From Methylocystis sp. (GTDB lineage: Bacteria > Pseudomonadota > Alphaproteobacteria > Rhizobiales > Beijerinckiaceae), in assembly GCA_023253795.1 (NCBI GenBank), contig JALRFG010000029.1, forward strand, positions 1-15,501: a DNA stretch of 15,501 bases, in the 5' to 3' direction. The notes beneath the pieces were generated by a model. The model was not told where the DNA came from. It saw only the letters and a program-made list of their open reading frames with translations, and searched no databases. Position numbers and translations under genes: made by a program. This document shows positions 5,920-13,545 of this stretch, one piece after another; within the stretch, counting starts at the first letter, position 1, and each line of letters starts with the position of its first letter.

Positions 5920-8454
5920 ATGACCGAGCGGTTGGCGCCGTCCGCGTATGATCGCACCGAACGGCCGGGCGGCACGATGCTCGTGCTGTCTTTGTCGCTC
6001 GCCATGATTGCGGTGACGGCGATCTTCCTGCTGGCGCCGGCGGCCTTCGCGCCGCGCGTGATCACCGCCGCGCTGGCCCTGTTCAGCATTGCCGGGGTCT
6101 TTTTCCTTTTCGCCTATGCGATTGGTTTGGTTCGATTTTCCAGTCAGGACAGGGTCGACGACGTCACCCGCATGATCGCCGACGCCTCGGGCGAAGGGCT
6201 TTTGATCACCAATGGCGAGTCGGACATCCGCTATGTCAACGCCGCCTATCTGACCCTCGCCGGCGCGCGCGATGCACGCGGCGTTCCCGGCGTCGAACGC
6301 CTGTTCTCTGGTCCGCCCGAAGTCTCCGAGGCGATTTACCGGCTGGCGCAGGCGGCGCGCGCCGGCGCATCCCATGTCGAGGATTTGCGCTTGTCGCCGC
6401 CGCTGACCGGCGCGGGCGCGATGGGCTGGTATCGCATCCGGGTCAAACCGCTGCCGCAGATCGGTCCACGCGCCTGTCTCTGGGCGGTCGCCGACGTCAC
6501 AAGCGATCGGCAGCGTCAGGAAAATGTCTTTCAGGAGCTTCAGCACGCGATCGATTTTCTCGATCATGCGCCCGCCGGCTTTTTCTCCGCCGATCCCGGC
6601 GGCGACATTTCCTACATGAACAACACCCTCGCAGGGTGGCTGGGCTATGATCTGACGCAGGTAGGATCCGGCGGCGCGACGCTCGATGCGATTGTCGCCA
6701 ATGATGGCGCCGCCATGATCGCCGCCGTTCGCGGCGCGCCGGGCGAAGTGCGCGCCGAACAGATCGATCTCGATTTGCGCTGTCGCGATGGCAGATCCTT
6801 GCCTGTTCGCCTGTTGCATCAGGTCGCTTTCGGACAGGATGGCGCGCCGGGGTCATCGCGCACGCTGGTCCTTAATCGCGCCACCGGTGAAGCGTCCGAA
6901 GAGAGTCTTCGCGCGGCGGAGGTTCGCTTTGCGCGTTTCTTCAACGCCACGCCGATGGCGATCGCAACGCTGGACGCCGACGGTCGACTGGTCGATTCCA
7001 ACGCCGCCTTTGCGCGCCTGCTGCCGGACGCGTTGAAAGGCGGGCAGGGCGCCGCCGCTGAGCCCTGGTCAGTATTGCGTGGACTTGGCGAACGGGACGT
7101 CAGCGCCTTGCGCGCCGCTTTGCGTGAAGCCATCGACGGCAAAAGCGACGTGCCGCCCGTGGACATCGCTTTTGACGCCAATGGCGCGCCGCATTCCGCC
7201 CGCATTTTCACTTCGCCGGGCGATGACTCCGGCAACAAGGGCGCGATGCTTTATGCGCTGGACACCACCGAGCAGCGCAAGTTGCAGGAGGAGTTCGCGC
7301 AGTCGCAGAAATTAAACGCCGTCGGACAACTCGCCGGCGGCATCGCGCATGACTTCAATAATATGTTGACCGCGATCATTGGCTATTCGGATTTGCTGCT
7401 CGCCAGCCATCGACCGACCGATCCCGCGTTCAAGGATATTCGCCAGATTAAGGACACGGCGTTGCGCGCGGCTAATCTGACGCGTCAGTTGCTCGCCTTC
7501 TCGCGTCGTCAGACATTGCGGCCGCAAGTGCTGCATCTTGGCGACGCGCTGTCCGAATTCCAGATGCTGCTGCGCAAGGTCGTCGACGAGAAAACCGACA
7601 TCGACGTGCGTCATGGCCGCGATCTGTGGTTCGTCAAAGCCGATATGACGCAGTTCGAGCAGGTCATAATGAATCTGGTCGTCAATGCGCGCGACGCCAT
7701 GTCGGGCGCGCCCGGCGGCAAGGTGCAGATCCGCACGCGCAATGTCGCGAAGGACGAATGCGCGTCATTTGGTGATCAAACCCTGCCGCCCGCCGATTAT
7801 GTGCTGGTTGAGGTTGAGGATAATGGCTCCGGCATTCCACCGGAGGTGCGCGAAAAAATCTTCGAGCCGTTTTTCACGACCAAGGATGTCGGCAAGGGCA
7901 CCGGCCTTGGCCTGTCGACGGTGTTTGGCATCGTCAAACAATCCGGCGGCTACATCCTTCTCGATAGCGAGATGGGACGCGGCACGATCTTTCGTATTTT
8001 CCTGCCGCGTCATATCCCGGAAGAAAAGGAAATCCCCCAAAAGATCGAGGCCGCCAAAACCGGCGGCGACTATACGGGGCAGGGCGTGGTGTTGCTGGTC
8101 GAGGACGAGGATGCAGTGCGCTCCATCGGCGCCCGCTCGCTGCGCTCGCGCGGCTTCACCGTTCTGGAAGCGACCACCGGACAGGAAGCGCTGGATCTTG
8201 TCGAAGAAAATGACGGCAAGATCGATCTGATCGTTTCGGATGTGGTGATGCCGGAGATGGATGGCCCAACCATGTACGCCGAATTGCGCAAACGTGGGGT
8301 GACGGCGAAGGTGATCTTCGTCTCCGGCTATGCGGAAGAGGCTTTCGCCAAGAATTTACCTGAAGGCGATTTTGGCTTCCTGCCCAAGCCGTTTTCGATC
8401 AAGCAACTGATCGAGACAGTGAAAAACCATATCTCGGCGAGCGCGTCGTCGTAA
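5920..8454 (+). CDS. cckA: CckA, hybrid cell-cycle sensor histidine kinase
   Basis: The protein has about 844 residues. Two transmembrane helices (about 19-42 and 47-70) are followed by three PAS-like regions (about 84-190, 205-320, 330-450). The HisKA domain has H477 in GGIAHDFNNMLTAIIGY. The ATPase domain shows the N box (NLVVNARDAM), G1 (VEVEDNGSGIP) and F/G2 boxes (FEPFFTTKDVGKGTGLGLS). The C-terminal receiver domain has phospho-acceptor D774 in SDVVMPEMDG. CckA is the bifunctional kinase/phosphatase that drives the phosphorelay through ChpT to CtrA and CpdR. ATG 5920 is chosen because GAGGA lies 7 nt upstream; in-frame ATG 5845 and TTG 5830 give longer forms. A CtrA-type box lies upstream, suggesting feedback. 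It converges with the DUF2865 gene, with 49 bp between. Confidence 0.95.
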   Translation: MTERLAPSAYDRTERPGGTMLVLSLSLAMIAVTAIFLLAPAAFAPRVITAALALFSIAGVFFLFAYAIGLVRFSSQDRVDDVTRMIADASGEGLLITNGESDIRYVNAAYLTLAGARDARGVPGVERLFSGPPEVSEAIYRLAQAARAGASHVEDLRLSPPLTGAGAMGWYRIRVKPLPQIGPRACLWAVADVTSDRQRQENVFQELQHAIDFLDHAPAGFFSADPGGDISYMNNTLAGWLGYDLTQVGSGGATLDAIVANDGAAMIAAVRGAPGEVRAEQIDLDLRCRDGRSLPVRLLHQVAFGQDGAPGSSRTLVLNRATGEASEESLRAAEVRFARFFNATPMAIATLDADGRLVDSNAAFARLLPDALKGGQGAAAEPWSVLRGLGERDVSALRAALREAIDGKSDVPPVDIAFDANGAPHSARIFTSPGDDSGNKGAMLYALDTTEQRKLQEEFAQSQKLNAVGQLAGGIAHDFNNMLTAIIGYSDLLLASHRPTDPAFKDIRQIKDTALRAANLTRQLLAFSRRQTLRPQVLHLGDALSEFQMLLRKVVDEKTDIDVRHGRDLWFVKADMTQFEQVIMNLVVNARDAMSGAPGGKVQIRTRNVAKDECASFGDQTLPPADYVLVEVEDNGSGIPPEVREKIFEPFFTTKDVGKGTGLGLSTVFGIVKQSGGYILLDSEMGRGTIFRIFLPRHIPEEKEIPQKIEAAKTGGDYTGQGVVLLVEDEDAVRSIGARSLRSRGFTVLEATTGQEALDLVEENDGKIDLIVSDVVMPEMDGPTMYAELRKRGVTAKVIFVSGYAEEAFAKNLPEGDFGFLPKPFSIKQLIETVKNHISASASS

Positions 8455-8503
8455 CGCGCCATCCAATCCGACGCCCGGCGCCTCCTGGCGGCGAACTTCC
8501 CTT

Positions 8504-9667
8504 TTACATATTTGGCGCGATGACCCGCACACGGCGCGTAACGCCGTCAGACCCCGTGACATTCTTGTAAACGGCCTCGCCGGCGCTGGTGTCCGGGCGA
8601 ACGGCCGGCGTCTCTGCGACCGGCGGCGGCAAAGGGAGCGGTGGGGCGGCGCCGCGTGACGAACGTTTCGTGACGCGCGCCTCACCCGGCTTGAGCGGGC
8701 GTGACATTTCCTCCGCCTGCTCGACGGTGACGAGATGATCCTTTTCATAACGTTCGGCCAGGATCGCCTCGGCGTCGGCCAAAGCTTCCGACCAGCTTTT
8801 GTTCGGCGGCTTGCAGCCGCAACTCGGATCATAGCTGGTCTGGAAGTTGAGGGCGTTGGGGTGTTCGGAATAACGCGCGCCGTCAATCGAGATCGCATCT
8901 TCGAGATTGCGCCATTGCGAGCGGGTATAAAGTTTTACGCTGGCGTTGGGGCAGAGCGTCTTACACAGCCGGTCGAGATCTTCGAGGTTGGCGCTGTTGG
9001 CGTAAAAGCCGGCGGGGAAGAAGCCGCCGTCGCAGTCGCGCACGCAAATCGCGGTTGAGCCGCCAAGCCGGCCGCCCTCGGCGTCATCGACGCCCGGTTC
9101 GGGCGGAATGCCGGAGTCTTCCTGCGATTGACCGCGCATTTCCGGCGGCTCTTCGGAAGCGTCGAGGCCAAACAACTCCTCGAAAAAGTTTTTGGGCGCG
9201 CTGCGGCCGCCGGGGTCGGCGGGACGGGGCGCATTGCGACACTCCGCGTCATAGCGCGCCGAGAGCGCCTGACGCTGGCTGTCGTCGCTGGCGGCGCGTT
9301 CATTGGCTTCGATATTGCTGCGCAGCGCGTTGATGCGCGCATTGAGCGGACCGCATTGCGGCGGCGGCGGGTCGCCAAAAAACAGGAAGGGTTCGCGGTC
9401 GCAGCCCATCGCCCGCCCTTTGGCCGCGAGTTTCACATAGTCGCCGCGCAGCTTTTCAGCGGCGGCGCGATAACGTCGCGCGGAAGCGTCGGCGCCGGCG
9501 CGCGCAATCTGGGCGCGTAAATCGGCGCAGCGGGCGCTCTCCTGCGCTTTGGCCGTCGGCGCGTCCGCCAGACCGGCGAACAACAGAGCCCCGGCCAGCA
9601 GCCCCAAATGACGGCTGGCGACGCCCGGCGCGCAGCGCCAGAACCCGGACCGCAACAAGAACCTCAC
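8504..9667 (-). CDS. Exported DUF2865-domain protein
   Basis: The product has 387 residues. The N-terminal signal peptide has the hydrophobic stretch HLGLLAGALLFAGLADA and a likely cleavage after AKA at about residue 41. A charged helical part follows, then the DUF2865 core with the diagnostic CVRDCDGGFFPAGFYANSAN (about residues 208-227), the nearby LCKTLCPNASVKLYTRS, and a later SCGC. The C-terminus is proline-rich. DUF2865 proteins occur mainly in Hyphomicrobiales, are secreted, cysteine-containing and of unknown function. The cysteine pairs suggest disulfides in the periplasm. The start is GTG 9667 with GGAAGG about 9 nt upstream. The gene is divergent from creA, which also encodes an exported protein. 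The family assignment is good, but no function can be given. Confidence 0.85.
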   Translation of the reverse strand: MRFLLRSGFWRCAPGVASRHLGLLAGALLFAGLADAPTAKAQESARCADLRAQIARAGADASARRYRAAAEKLRGDYVKLAAKGRAMGCDREPFLFFGDPPPPQCGPLNARINALRSNIEANERAASDDSQRQALSARYDAECRNAPRPADPGGRSAPKNFFEELFGLDASEEPPEMRGQSQEDSGIPPEPGVDDAEGGRLGGSTAICVRDCDGGFFPAGFYANSANLEDLDRLCKTLCPNASVKLYTRSQWRNLEDAISIDGARYSEHPNALNFQTSYDPSCGCKPPNKSWSEALADAEAILAERYEKDHLVTVEQAEEMSRPLKPGEARVTKRSSRGAAPPLPLPPPVAETPAVRPDTSAGEAVYKNVTGSDGVTRRVRVIAPNM

Positions 9668-9780
9668 CCTGCGCCGCCTTCCGCTGTCGCGCCAAGACCG
9701 CCTGCCGCCGATGGCGGCGCGAATCGAGGCCAGTTCATCCGTCCATCATGACGGCAACAAGGCGCTGTGTCGTGCGCCAC

Positions 9781-9804
9781 AATTGCGCGCTGCGGCAATT
9801 TTTT
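9781..9804. repeat. Inverted repeat with T-run in the DUF2865/creA divergent region
   Basis: AATTGC (9781-9786) and GCAATT (9795-9800) are 6-bp arms around GCGCTGCG, followed by TTTT. No plus-strand gene ends just upstream, so a terminator is unlikely and an operator for one of the divergent promoters is possible. This is weak evidence by itself. I saw no clear -35/-10 pair for either gene in the 215-bp gap. Confidence 0.3.
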
Positions 9805-9882
9805 CGCGCCGTCCGGGCGTTTTTCCTTTCCTTGCGGCCCGGTTTCGCCCATATCGGCGGCATTGCTGCGGAGGATTGATCC

Positions 9883-10404
9883 ATGAAGCGCACGGGTTTT
9901 ATCGCTATTCTTTCTGTTGCCGTCACGCTGGGCGCTGGCGTCGCCCTCGCTGCCGATGACGGCCCCGATTTGCTGTTCCGCAAATCGACGGATTTCAAAT
10001 TGATGACCCCGAACGACAAGCTCGCCACCTATGGCATGGACGATCCGATCGTCGATGGCGTCGCCTGTTACTATACGGTGCATGAGAAAGGCGGCGTCGC
10101 CGGCATGTTTGGCGTCGCCGAACAGACATCCGACGTCTCGCTGTCCTGCAATCAGCACGGCCCGATCACCTTCAAGGAAAAATTCTCGCAGGGCGAAACC
10201 GTCATCAGCGAGCGTCGCTCTCTGCTGTTCAAGCAGATGCATATCGTGCGCGGCTGCGACAAGAAACGAAATGCGCTGGTCTATATGATCTATTCGGATC
10301 GACTGGTTGACGGTTCGCCGGAGAACTCGACTTCCGCCGTCGTCATCGAACCATGGGGCGCCCAGGCTGAGGTCGCCAAATGCGCCGAATTCACGAAGGA
10401 CTGA
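9883..10404 (+). CDS. creA: CreA-family exported protein
   Basis: The 173-residue protein has a signal peptide (MKRTGFIAILSVAVTLGAGV, cleavage likely after ALA at residue 23). The CreA core has FKLMTPNDKL, DDPIVDGVACYYT, GGVAGMFGVAEQTSDVSLSC, QHGPITF and KRNALVYMIYSDRLVDGSPENSTSAV, and it parallels E. coli CreA along its whole length. CreA is a conserved periplasmic protein of unknown biochemical role. In E. coli it sits next to the creBCD regulators, which are absent here. The start is ATG 9883 with GGAGG 8 nt upstream, a strong signal. cysS follows 51 bp downstream on the same strand, so read-through is possible but functionally unrelated. Family identity is firm; function is not known. Confidence 0.92.
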   Translation: MKRTGFIAILSVAVTLGAGVALAADDGPDLLFRKSTDFKLMTPNDKLATYGMDDPIVDGVACYYTVHEKGGVAGMFGVAEQTSDVSLSCNQHGPITFKEKFSQGETVISERRSLLFKQMHIVRGCDKKRNALVYMIYSDRLVDGSPENSTSAVVIEPWGAQAEVAKCAEFTKD

Positions 10405-10455
10405 ACGCGCCTTTCTGTTGATTGAAAGCGGCCGACCGCCGGCCTCCAGGACATC

Positions 10456-11844
10456 ATGTCGCCGACGCTGAAAATCTATAACACGCTGACCCGGACGAAA
10501 GAGGCGTTCACGCCTCTCGATCCGGCGCAGGTGCGCATGTATGTCTGCGGCCCGACCGTTTATGACTATGCGCATATCGGCAATGCGCGACCGCTGATCG
10601 TTTTCGATGTGCTGTATCGGCTGCTGCGCCATCTCTATGGCGTGGCGCATGTCAAATATGTCCGCAACATCACCGACGTCGACGACAAGATCAACGCCCG
10701 CGCCGCCGAGCGCGGGATCACCATTCGCGAACTAACCGAAGAGACCAATCGCGTTTTTCAAAACGATGTGCAGGCGCTGGGCTGTCTGGCGCCAGATGTG
10801 CAGCCGCGCGCCACCGAACATATCGCCCAGATGATCGCGATCATCGAGCGTCTGATCGCTTCCGGCCACGCCTATGCCGCCGATGGCCATGTGTTGTTCG
10901 ACGTGCCGTCGATGCCGGCTTACGGACAATTGTCGCGCCGGTCGCTGGAGGACATGCGCGCCGGCGCGCGCGTCGATGTCGCGCCCTACAAGCGCGGGGA
11001 TATGGATTTCGTTTTATGGAAACCCTCGGCGGCGAATGAGCCGGGATGGGAGAGCCCGTGGGGCAGGGGACGTCCCGGCTGGCATATCGAATGTTCGGCG
11101 ATGTCGTGGGAACATCTCGGCGAGACCTTCGACATTCATGGCGGCGGCATTGATCTGGTTTTCCCGCATCACGAAAACGAAATCGCCCAGAGCTGCTGCG
11201 CCTTCGATCAGAGGGTGATGGCCAATTACTGGATGCATAATGGATTCCTGCAGGTCGAGGGCGAGAAAATGTCCAAGAGCCTGGGCAATTTCGTCACCAT
11301 CCATGAATTGCTGTGCACGGATAAATTCGGCGGCCGTTCCTGGCCGGGCGAAGTGCTGCGCCTCGCCATGCTGCGCACCCATTATCGTCAGCCGATCGAC
11401 TGGACGGTGAAAGCGCTGGAGGAGGCGGAAGCCAATCTTTTGGCCTGGCATGACCACGCGGATTTCGATTCAGTTGACGAGAGCGAGGAATTGCCGGCGT
11501 CGATTGTGAATGCGCTGTGTGAGGATCTGAACACGGCGGAAGTGATCAGCCAGATTCATGCGCTCAATAAATCCGGACAAGCGCGCGCCCTGAAAAAGGC
11601 GCTGCAGTTCCTTGGCGTGCTGAATATCGAAAAGTTTTCGCGCGCAGCCCGCGCTTCCGATCTGCAACATGATTTGAGCGCCGAGACAAAGACGCAAATC
11701 GAAACGCTGATCGCCGATCGCCTTGCGGCGCGCGCGGCGAAAAACTGGGCGGAGTCCGACCGCATTCGCGACGAACTCGCCGCCATGGGCGTTGTGCTCA
11801 AGGACAATAAGGACGGCGCGACGACATGGGAGCTGAAGCGATAG
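10456..11844 (+). CDS. cysS: Cysteinyl-tRNA synthetase
   Basis: This 462-residue class I aminoacyl-tRNA synthetase attaches cysteine to tRNA-Cys. The HIGH signature is H40-I-G-N43 within CGPTVYDYAHIGNARP, and C31 is the first zinc ligand. The other zinc ligands are expected in WHIECSAMS and in FPHHENEIAQS. KMSKS is intact at 271-275 (EGEKMSKSLGNF). A C-terminal helical domain completes the normal length (E. coli 461). AGGA lies shortly before ATG 10456. alr follows after 61 bp on the same strand, making a two-gene transcription unit likely. The gene shows nothing unusual. Confidence 0.98.
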   Translation: MSPTLKIYNTLTRTKEAFTPLDPAQVRMYVCGPTVYDYAHIGNARPLIVFDVLYRLLRHLYGVAHVKYVRNITDVDDKINARAAERGITIRELTEETNRVFQNDVQALGCLAPDVQPRATEHIAQMIAIIERLIASGHAYAADGHVLFDVPSMPAYGQLSRRSLEDMRAGARVDVAPYKRGDMDFVLWKPSAANEPGWESPWGRGRPGWHIECSAMSWEHLGETFDIHGGGIDLVFPHHENEIAQSCCAFDQRVMANYWMHNGFLQVEGEKMSKSLGNFVTIHELLCTDKFGGRSWPGEVLRLAMLRTHYRQPIDWTVKALEEAEANLLAWHDHADFDSVDESEELPASIVNALCEDLNTAEVISQIHALNKSGQARALKKALQFLGVLNIEKFSRAARASDLQHDLSAETKTQIETLIADRLAARAAKNWAESDRIRDELAAMGVVLKDNKDGATTWELKR

Positions 11845-11905
11845 CCGCGCCTGCGACCCGCGTCTCGCCCTCAAAAGCGCCGCCTTTGCGCCGGACAGTT
11901 TCCCC

Positions 11906-13051
11906 ATGACCTCGTCGCACGACACATCCGAGCCGCATGAATCCGGTCTGCTGACCGTCGATCTCGACGCGCTCGTCGCCAACTGGCGGCAGCTTGCGGC
12001 GATGGCTGCGGGTGCCGACGGTCCTGTCGAATGCGGCGCGGTGGTGAAGGCCGACGCCTATGGTCTGGGACAGGCGCCGGCGATGCAGGCGCTTTCCGCC
12101 GCCGGTTGCCGCAGCTTTTTCGTTTGCAATGTCGCCGAGGGCGAACTGGCGCGCAGCCTGGCGCCGGAAGCGACAATCTATGTGCTGGATGGCGTTTCGC
12201 CGGGCAGCGGCCCCCGGCTTGCCGCCGCCGGTCTGTGCCCTGTGCTGGGCTCGCTCGCGGAAATCGATGACTGGGCCGAAACGGCGCGTGCGCTAGGTCA
12301 CCCGCTCGACGCCGCGCTGCATTTCGACACCGGCATGAACAGGCTCGGTCTCCCGGCGCGTGAAGCCGGCGCCGCCGCCGCGCGTCTCGCCGAACATAAC
12401 GGTCGTGTGCGGCTGACGCTGGTGATGAGCCATTTCGTCAGTTCGCAAAAAGTTGGCGCGTCGATTAATGCGCGACAGATCGCTGATTTCGACGCCGCGC
12501 GAAAATTCTTTCCCGGCGTTCCGGCGTCGATGGCGAATTCCTCGGCGGTGTTTCTGCCCGAGCGGCCGCATTACGATCTGTTGCGTCCGGGCTATGCGCT
12601 TTATGGCGGCAACCCGACCATGGGGCCGGATAATCCGATGCGGCCAGTCGCGTATTTGCGCGCCCGTATTCTCGCGACGCATGACGTCACGCCCGGCGAA
12701 ACCGCCGGTTATGACGCCGTCTGGACCGCGCAACGACCGTCGCGACTGGCGACCATCGGCGCGGGCTATGCCGATGGCGTGCCAGTTTCTGCGACGGCGC
12801 GTCCGGATAAGCCGGGCGGCGCGGCGATCGTCGGCGGCGTGCGTTGTCCCTTCGTCGGACGCGTGTCGATGGATTCGATTATTCTCGACGTCACCGACGC
12901 GCCATTGTCGGCGGCGCAGCGAGGCGGATGGGCGGAAATTCTGGGCGCCAGCATCGGCGTCGATGAACTCGCCGGCCGCGCCGGCGTGATCGGCTATGAA
13001 ATTCTCACCCGTCTCGGACGTCGTTATGCGCGCCGCTATATCGGCGGCTGA
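11906..13051 (+). CDS. alr: Alanine racemase
   Basis: This 381-residue PLP enzyme interconverts L- and D-alanine for peptidoglycan. The PLP lysine is K48 in VVKADAYGLG, at the end of the first barrel strand. The second catalytic residue, Y269, is in ETAGYDAVWTA. Other family segments are HFDTGMNRLG, RPGYALYGGNP and GRVSMDSIILDVT. Length is standard for the family. ATG 11906 is the chosen start although no clear Shine-Dalgarno precedes it. Position after cysS suggests co-transcription. Whether the enzyme serves biosynthesis or catabolism (Alr versus DadX type) cannot be told; the lack of a linked dadA favours the biosynthetic role. Confidence 0.97.
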   Translation: MTSSHDTSEPHESGLLTVDLDALVANWRQLAAMAAGADGPVECGAVVKADAYGLGQAPAMQALSAAGCRSFFVCNVAEGELARSLAPEATIYVLDGVSPGSGPRLAAAGLCPVLGSLAEIDDWAETARALGHPLDAALHFDTGMNRLGLPAREAGAAAARLAEHNGRVRLTLVMSHFVSSQKVGASINARQIADFDAARKFFPGVPASMANSSAVFLPERPHYDLLRPGYALYGGNPTMGPDNPMRPVAYLRARILATHDVTPGETAGYDAVWTAQRPSRLATIGAGYADGVPVSATARPDKPGGAAIVGGVRCPFVGRVSMDSIILDVTDAPLSAAQRGGWAEILGASIGVDELAGRAGVIGYEILTRLGRRYARRYIGG

Positions 13052-13094
13052 CGGGATTGCGTCGCGGCTGCGACAACGCGGCGCGGGGCGTTTT

Positions 13095-13112
13095 TGTCCT
13101 TGATCAAGGACA
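13095..13112. promoter_or_regulatory. Perfect 18-bp palindrome upstream of the small RNA
   Basis: TGTCCTTGATCAAGGACA is exactly its own reverse complement and is centred at 13103.5. If the small RNA starts near 13144, the centre is about 40 bp upstream, where class II activators or -35-overlapping repressors bind. It lacks the spacing of FNR/FixK (TTGAT-N4-ATCAA) and CRP sites. The cognate protein is unknown. A TAATCT at 13131-13136 could be the -10 element. Confidence 0.5.
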
Positions 13113-13144
13113 GACCAGAGTCGGCGCGATTAATCTCTAAATTA

Positions 13145-13222
13145 CAACCACAGCATGGTTGCGTTTCATTTTGACATTATCGGGCCCGGCGCAACCCTCC
13201 CTCCTGCGTCGGGCCTTATTTT
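13145..13222 (+). ncRNA. Probable small RNA of suhB/MmgR (alpha-r8) type
   Basis: No protein is seen here, but the layout is that of a trans-acting small RNA. A 5' hairpin pairs CAACCA (13145-13150) with TGGTTG (13156-13161). A U-rich single-stranded linker follows, including TTTTGACATTATCGGG. An intrinsic terminator closes it, with the loop ACCCTCCCTCC. The length of about 78 nt, the linker and the CCCUCCC loop agree with my memory of the alphaproteobacterial suhB motif, known in Sinorhizobium as MmgR, which affects polyhydroxybutyrate storage. The CCUCC in the loop is complementary to Shine-Dalgarno sequences, implying block of translation initiation. The 5' end is estimated from the hairpin, and the family assignment is from recall. 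Confidence 0.6.
13183..13222 (+). terminator. Rho-independent terminator at the small RNA 3' end
   Basis: GGCCCGGCGCA (13183-13193) pairs with TGCGTCGGGCC (13205-13215), 11 bp with one G-U pair, around an 11-nt pyrimidine-rich loop. TTATTTT (13216-13222) follows. It could also stop transcription running on from alr. Confidence 0.85.
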
Positions 13223-13246
13223 CTCAGCGTTGCTGCGCGCCCCGGT

Positions 13247-13372
13247 TCAGCCGAGGATAAAACGCGACGCTTCGGCGATGATGGCGGCGAGAACGAAGCC
13301 GGTTCCCATGATCCAGTAGCCAATCGGCGTGTCGATGTAGGCGGGATCAATGTGGTAAGCGCGATGTTTCAT
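13247..13372 (-). CDS. Small single-span membrane protein, 41 residues
   Basis: On the reverse strand, ATG 13372 to TGA 13247 encodes 41 residues starting MKHRAYHIDPAYIDTP. One hydrophobic helix follows (about residues 17-40, IGYWIMGTGFVLAAIIAEAS and on to FILG). A clear GGGAG ribosome binding site lies 7 nt upstream of the ATG, the main reason to believe it is translated. The N-terminus is hydrophilic, His/Tyr-rich and positively charged at the very start, so it is probably cytosolic. The gene lies 166 bp downstream of maf on the same strand, and its stop is 24 bp from the convergent small RNA's terminator tail. I do not recognise a family. Small subunits of respiratory or transporter complexes look like this, but nothing here shows a partner. 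Confidence 0.6.
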   Translation of the reverse strand: MKHRAYHIDPAYIDTPIGYWIMGTGFVLAAIIAEASRFILG

Positions 13373-13392
13373 CAGGCTGCTCCCTGTCGTTT

Positions 13393-13410
13393 CACGCCTT
13401 GTCAGGCGTG
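13393..13410. repeat. Hairpin upstream of the 41-aa ORF
   Basis: CACGCC (13393-13398) and GGCGTG (13405-13410) form a 6-bp stem with loop TTGTCA. It lies about 20 nt upstream of the start codon of the small membrane ORF, just before its ribosome binding site. It may be a leader structure or a processed end of the maf transcript. Confidence 0.4.
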
Positions 13411-13444
13411 CAGCGGAAGCAGATTAGGCGCGCGCCGCGGCCGG

Positions 13445-13466
13445 AGATGTGCGCCGCCGCACATCT
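13445..13466. repeat. 9-bp inverted repeat between maf and the 41-aa ORF
   Basis: AGATGTGCG (13445-13453) and CGCACATCT (13458-13466) are perfect arms with a 4-nt loop. There is no T-run on either strand, so it is not a classic intrinsic terminator. It lies 73 bp after the maf stop and may stabilise or end that transcript. Confidence 0.5.
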
Positions 13467-13501
13467 GGAAAATCAACATTTCTCGAAAGAGGCGGTCGCC
13501 C

Positions 13502-13545
13502 GCGTCAGGCCCTGCTCGCGTCAGGCCTCTTGCCCGAGTCAGGCC
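13502..13545 (-). repeat. Three spaced repeats covering the maf stop codon
   Basis: On the plus strand GCGTCAGGCC occurs at 13502-13511 and 13518-13527, and GAGTCAGGCC at 13536-13545 (spacings 16 and 18). In the coding direction each unit reads GGCCTGA. The first TGA (13541-13539) is the maf stop and the second is in the same frame. Confidence 0.75.

Noticed and set aside
5729..5923. 64-codon ORF in the cckA leader
   Set aside because: No good ribosome binding site, and it overlaps the TATAAT element and the cckA start region in another frame. A leader peptide cannot be excluded but nothing supports it.
9664..10650. Minus-strand ORF of 328 codons across creA and its upstream region
   Set aside because: It lies antisense to CreA and the start of cysS, both of which have clear family motifs and ribosome binding sites. 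Its own product matches nothing I recognise.
13096..13113. FNR/FixK anaerobox suggested by TTGATCAAGG
   Set aside because: The second half-site ATCAA at N4 spacing is missing. The sequence is better described as an 18-bp palindrome without the central spacer.
13130..13144. CtrA-like site TTAA-N7-ATTA before the small RNA
   Set aside because: The second half has one mismatch, and in this A/T-rich stretch such near matches are expected by chance.
13373..13538. yacG or a tRNA gene expected after maf in some relatives
   Set aside because: I read both strands and found no zinc-finger CxxC frame and no cloverleaf; only hairpins and repeats are present.
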